The notes under the pieces: generated by a model | The model's database searches: none | What the model was told of the DNA's origin: nothing | Seen by the model: only the letters and a program-made list of their open reading frames with translations | From: Nocardioides massiliensis | GTDB lineage: Bacteria > Actinomycetota > Actinomycetes > Propionibacteriales > Nocardioidaceae | Assembly: GCF_030811215.1 (NCBI RefSeq) | Contig: NZ_JAUSQM010000001.1 | Span: forward strand, 4,002,001-4,066,000 | Direction: 5' to 3' | DNA: 64,000 bases | Translations under genes and position numbers: made by a program | Part shown: positions 62,291 through 64,000 of the stretch, in pieces | Numbering within the stretch: position 1 is the first letter of the stretch | Layout of the letters: every line of letters begins with the position of its first letter

Positions 62291-64000
62291 TGCTTGGCCC
62301 ACTCGTCCGGCGAGGTGATGTGAGCCAGCGCCTCGCGGTACTCCCGGGCCAGGCGCGGCCACTCCCGACGCAGCCGCAGGTGGATCTCGACGGTCTGCGC
62401 CATCATCTCGCGGAACAGGTCCGGGTCGCGCTGGTAGAGCGCCGCCGAGGTCCCGTCGGGCATGGAGACCACCGCGGCGTCGTACTTCGTGATCCGGTAC
62501 CACGCGGCGTCCATCGCGGGGATGGCAGCCTCGGGGTGCTCCTTCGCCAACGGCTTCACCGGGCGCAGCTGACGCACGGGTGCGAGCACGGCCTGGGCCA
62601 GCACGGAGAGCCGGCCCGGCACCTCGTCGTCACTGCGGCCCTTGCGCGGCGGCTTCGTGCGGCGTACGGGCGGGAAGGCGTCGGGGTCGGCCTGCAGCTG
62701 GGCGTCGCTGAACTCCTTGCGGAACGCGTTGACCTCGGCCAGCCGCGTCCCGAGGGACTCGTGCAGCGCGTGCGGCCCGTCGAGGATGTCCTGCAGCGCC
62801 TGGTGGCGCAGCGCGACGGTGGAGTACTGCATGGAGACCAGGTGCTTCACCTGGTGGTTGAAGCTCTCCTGCACCATCCGGCCGCCGCGCTCGTAGACCG
62901 AGTGCAGCAGCGCCGCGACGAACCGGTTGCGCTGGTGGAAGTAGGCCTGCCAGTCGAGCGCGTCGTTCTTGTCGGTCCACGGCACGTGCCAGACCGCGGC
63001 GCCCGGGAAGGTCACCGTCGGGTAGCCGGCCTCCTTCGCGCGCAGGCCGAACTCCGAGTCGTCCCACTTGATGAACAGCGGCAGCGACAGCCCGACCTCC
63101 TCCAGCACGACCCGCGGGATGAGGCACATGAACCAGCCGTTGAAGTCGACGTCGACGCGGCGGTGCAGCCAGCGCGCGGAGCGCAGGTTGCGGTGGGCGA
63201 AGTCCCAGTCGGTGAACACACCCGGCGCGGACTGCCACCAGAAGCGCCAGGGGTGGACGATCTCGCCGAAGCTGTGCATCCGCGAGCGCGCGTAGAGGCT
63301 GAACATGTGGCCGCCCACGATCGTGGGACGGCGTGCGAGGTCGCCGAAGGTGACGGCGCGGATGATGCCCTCGGGCTCGCAGACGACGTCGTCGTCCATG
63401 CACATGAAGTACGTCGCGCTGCCCTTGCGCAGCGTCTCCCACTGGCCGCGGGCGTAGCCGCCGGAGCCACCGAGGTTGCCCTGCTCGATCACCCGCAGCG
63501 TGGCGCCCAGGGCCTCCTGGGCGGCGGGGAACGCCTCGGCGTCGACGACCTTCTGCTTGCCCTGCTCCATGACGAGCACCTCGTCGAGGTAGGGGCGCAG
63601 GTCCTCGTCGTTGCCGATCTGCGCGAGCAGCTCGGAGCAGAACTCGGGACGGTTCATCGTCGTGATGCCGATGGTCACGGTGCCGTGCTCGGCCCGGTCG
63701 GCCGGCACCTCGGCACTCCACTCGGCCGAGCGGACGACCGCGTCCTGATCACCGGCCACGACGTCGTACCAGTACCAGCCGCCGTCGGCGAACGGGGTGA
63801 GGGACAGCTCGAACGCGAAGGTCCCCTGCTCCTGCTCGCCCGTCGAGGCGGACTCGATGCGCTGGGAGCGCCCGTTGGCCATCGACTTGTAGACGGTGAC
63901 GTCAGCGCCCGCGCCCTCGACCGCGATGGTCAGGCGCACGCGGTCGACCACGGTCCACCGCCGCCAGTACGCCGCGGGGAAGGCGTTGAAGTAGGTGCCG
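62278..64000 (-). CDS. glfT2: galactofuranosyltransferase GlfT2-like, 5' end outside window
   Basis: At least 573 residues visible; the full family length is about 637. At the window edge the frame reads GTYFNAFPAAYWRRWT, as in the GlfT2 N-terminal domain. GT-A features are VTIGITTMNRPEFC, CMDDDVVCEP (metal DDD), FIKWDDSEFGLR (catalytic base) and AVWHVPW (His). Polymerises galactofuranose from UDP-Galf in arabinogalactan. The C-terminal helical domain is complete. A start inside the window is not expected. Confidence 0.9.
   Translation of the reverse strand, partial: GTYFNAFPAAYWRRWTVVDRVRLTIAVEGAGADVTVYKSMANGRSQRIESASTGEQEQGTFAFELSLTPFADGGWYWYDVVAGDQDAVVRSAEWSAEVPADRAEHGTVTIGITTMNRPEFCSELLAQIGNDEDLRPYLDEVLVMEQGKQKVVDAEAFPAAQEALGATLRVIEQGNLGGSGGYARGQWETLRKGSATYFMCMDDDVVCEPEGIIRAVTFGDLARRPTIVGGHMFSLYARSRMHSFGEIVHPWRFWWQSAPGVFTDWDFAHRNLRSARWLHRRVDVDFNGWFMCLIPRVVLEEVGLSLPLFIKWDDSEFGLRAKEAGYPTVTFPGAAVWHVPWTDKNDALDWQAYFHQRNRFVAALLHSVYERGGRMVQESFNHQVKHLVSMQYSTVALRHQALQDILDGPHALHESLGTRLAEVNAFRKEFSDAQLQADPDAFPPVRRTKPPRKGRSDDEVPGRLSVLAQAVLAPVRQLRPVKPLAKEHPEAAIPAMDAAWYRITKYDAAVVSMPDGTSAALYQRDPDLFREMMAQTVEIHLRLRREWPRLAREYREALAHITSPDEWAKQWQS

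Overview
The window is high-GC DNA with GTG and TTG starts, dense gene packing and no gene-free stretch over 300 bases. It encodes WhiB, MtrAB-LpqB, a GlfT2-type galactofuranosyltransferase, F420 enzymes, DUF3117 and DUF3499. This points to a mycolate-free actinobacterium, most like the Nocardioidaceae (inferred from gene content and protein style, not from a search). From memory of the Mycobacterium tuberculosis map, two blocks are broadly collinear with it: about 5.7-14.1 kb resembles Rv1211-Rv1232c, and about 28.9-55.6 kb resembles Rv3235-Rv3268.

Layout. 0-5.6 kb: the start of an acyl-CoA dehydrogenase gene, then a leftward cluster with a LicD-methyltransferase fusion, a small coiled-coil protein, two paralogous sulfotransferase-fold proteins and an unknown protein. 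5.7-14.1 kb: MgtE_N/CBS protein, DUF1003 protein, Mrp, TatB, HtrA, anti-sigma factor, SigE, O-methyltransferase, leucyl aminopeptidase and DUF3117. 14.1-24.5 kb: PaaX-type regulator with an enoyl-CoA hydratase, giant NAD-glutamate dehydrogenase, tryptophan 2,3-dioxygenase, DUF2505, P5C dehydrogenase (PruA) and a small unknown protein. 24.5-30.2 kb: wax-ester synthase-like acyltransferase, a CpaE-like/SAF pair, a BldC-like regulator, a LysM protein and an Rv3235-family protein. 30.2-42.4 kb: SecA, YcaQ-type glycosylase, NarL-type regulator, Hpf, ComF, LpqB, MtrB, MtrA and AhcY. 42.5-55.6 kb: DUF808, SIS protein, Trm112, ManB, DUF3499, zincin-like protein, DUF5719, a large glycosyltransferase, WhiB2, FbiA, FbiB, a sugar-nucleotide transferase and a TIGR03089 protein. 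55.6-57.7 kb: an IS1634/IS1549-type insertion sequence between perfect 195-bp direct repeats. 57.5-64 kb: an amidase with FG-GAP repeats, a Wzt/Wzm polysaccharide exporter and GlfT2.

How the genes work together. Envelope biology dominates: SigE-RseA-HtrA and MtrAB-LpqB sense envelope state; SecA and TatB serve export; ManB, the nucleotidyltransferase, the glycosyltransferases, Wzm/Wzt and GlfT2 make and export wall glycan; the amidase and LysM protein act on or bind peptidoglycan. The 1-5.6 kb cluster looks like a further glycan-decorating unit.

Strongest observations: a non-disruptive IS insertion with a 195-bp target duplication; twelve genes with a TANNNT -10 box exactly 6-8 nt before the start codon, which predicts leaderless mRNAs; an O-methyltransferase that appears to start at ATC; a methyltransferase remnant behind the YcaQ-type gene; an FbiB without its nitroreductase domain; and the LicD/sulfotransferase cluster, the best candidate for an undescribed system. 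No tRNA, rRNA or CRISPR array was seen.
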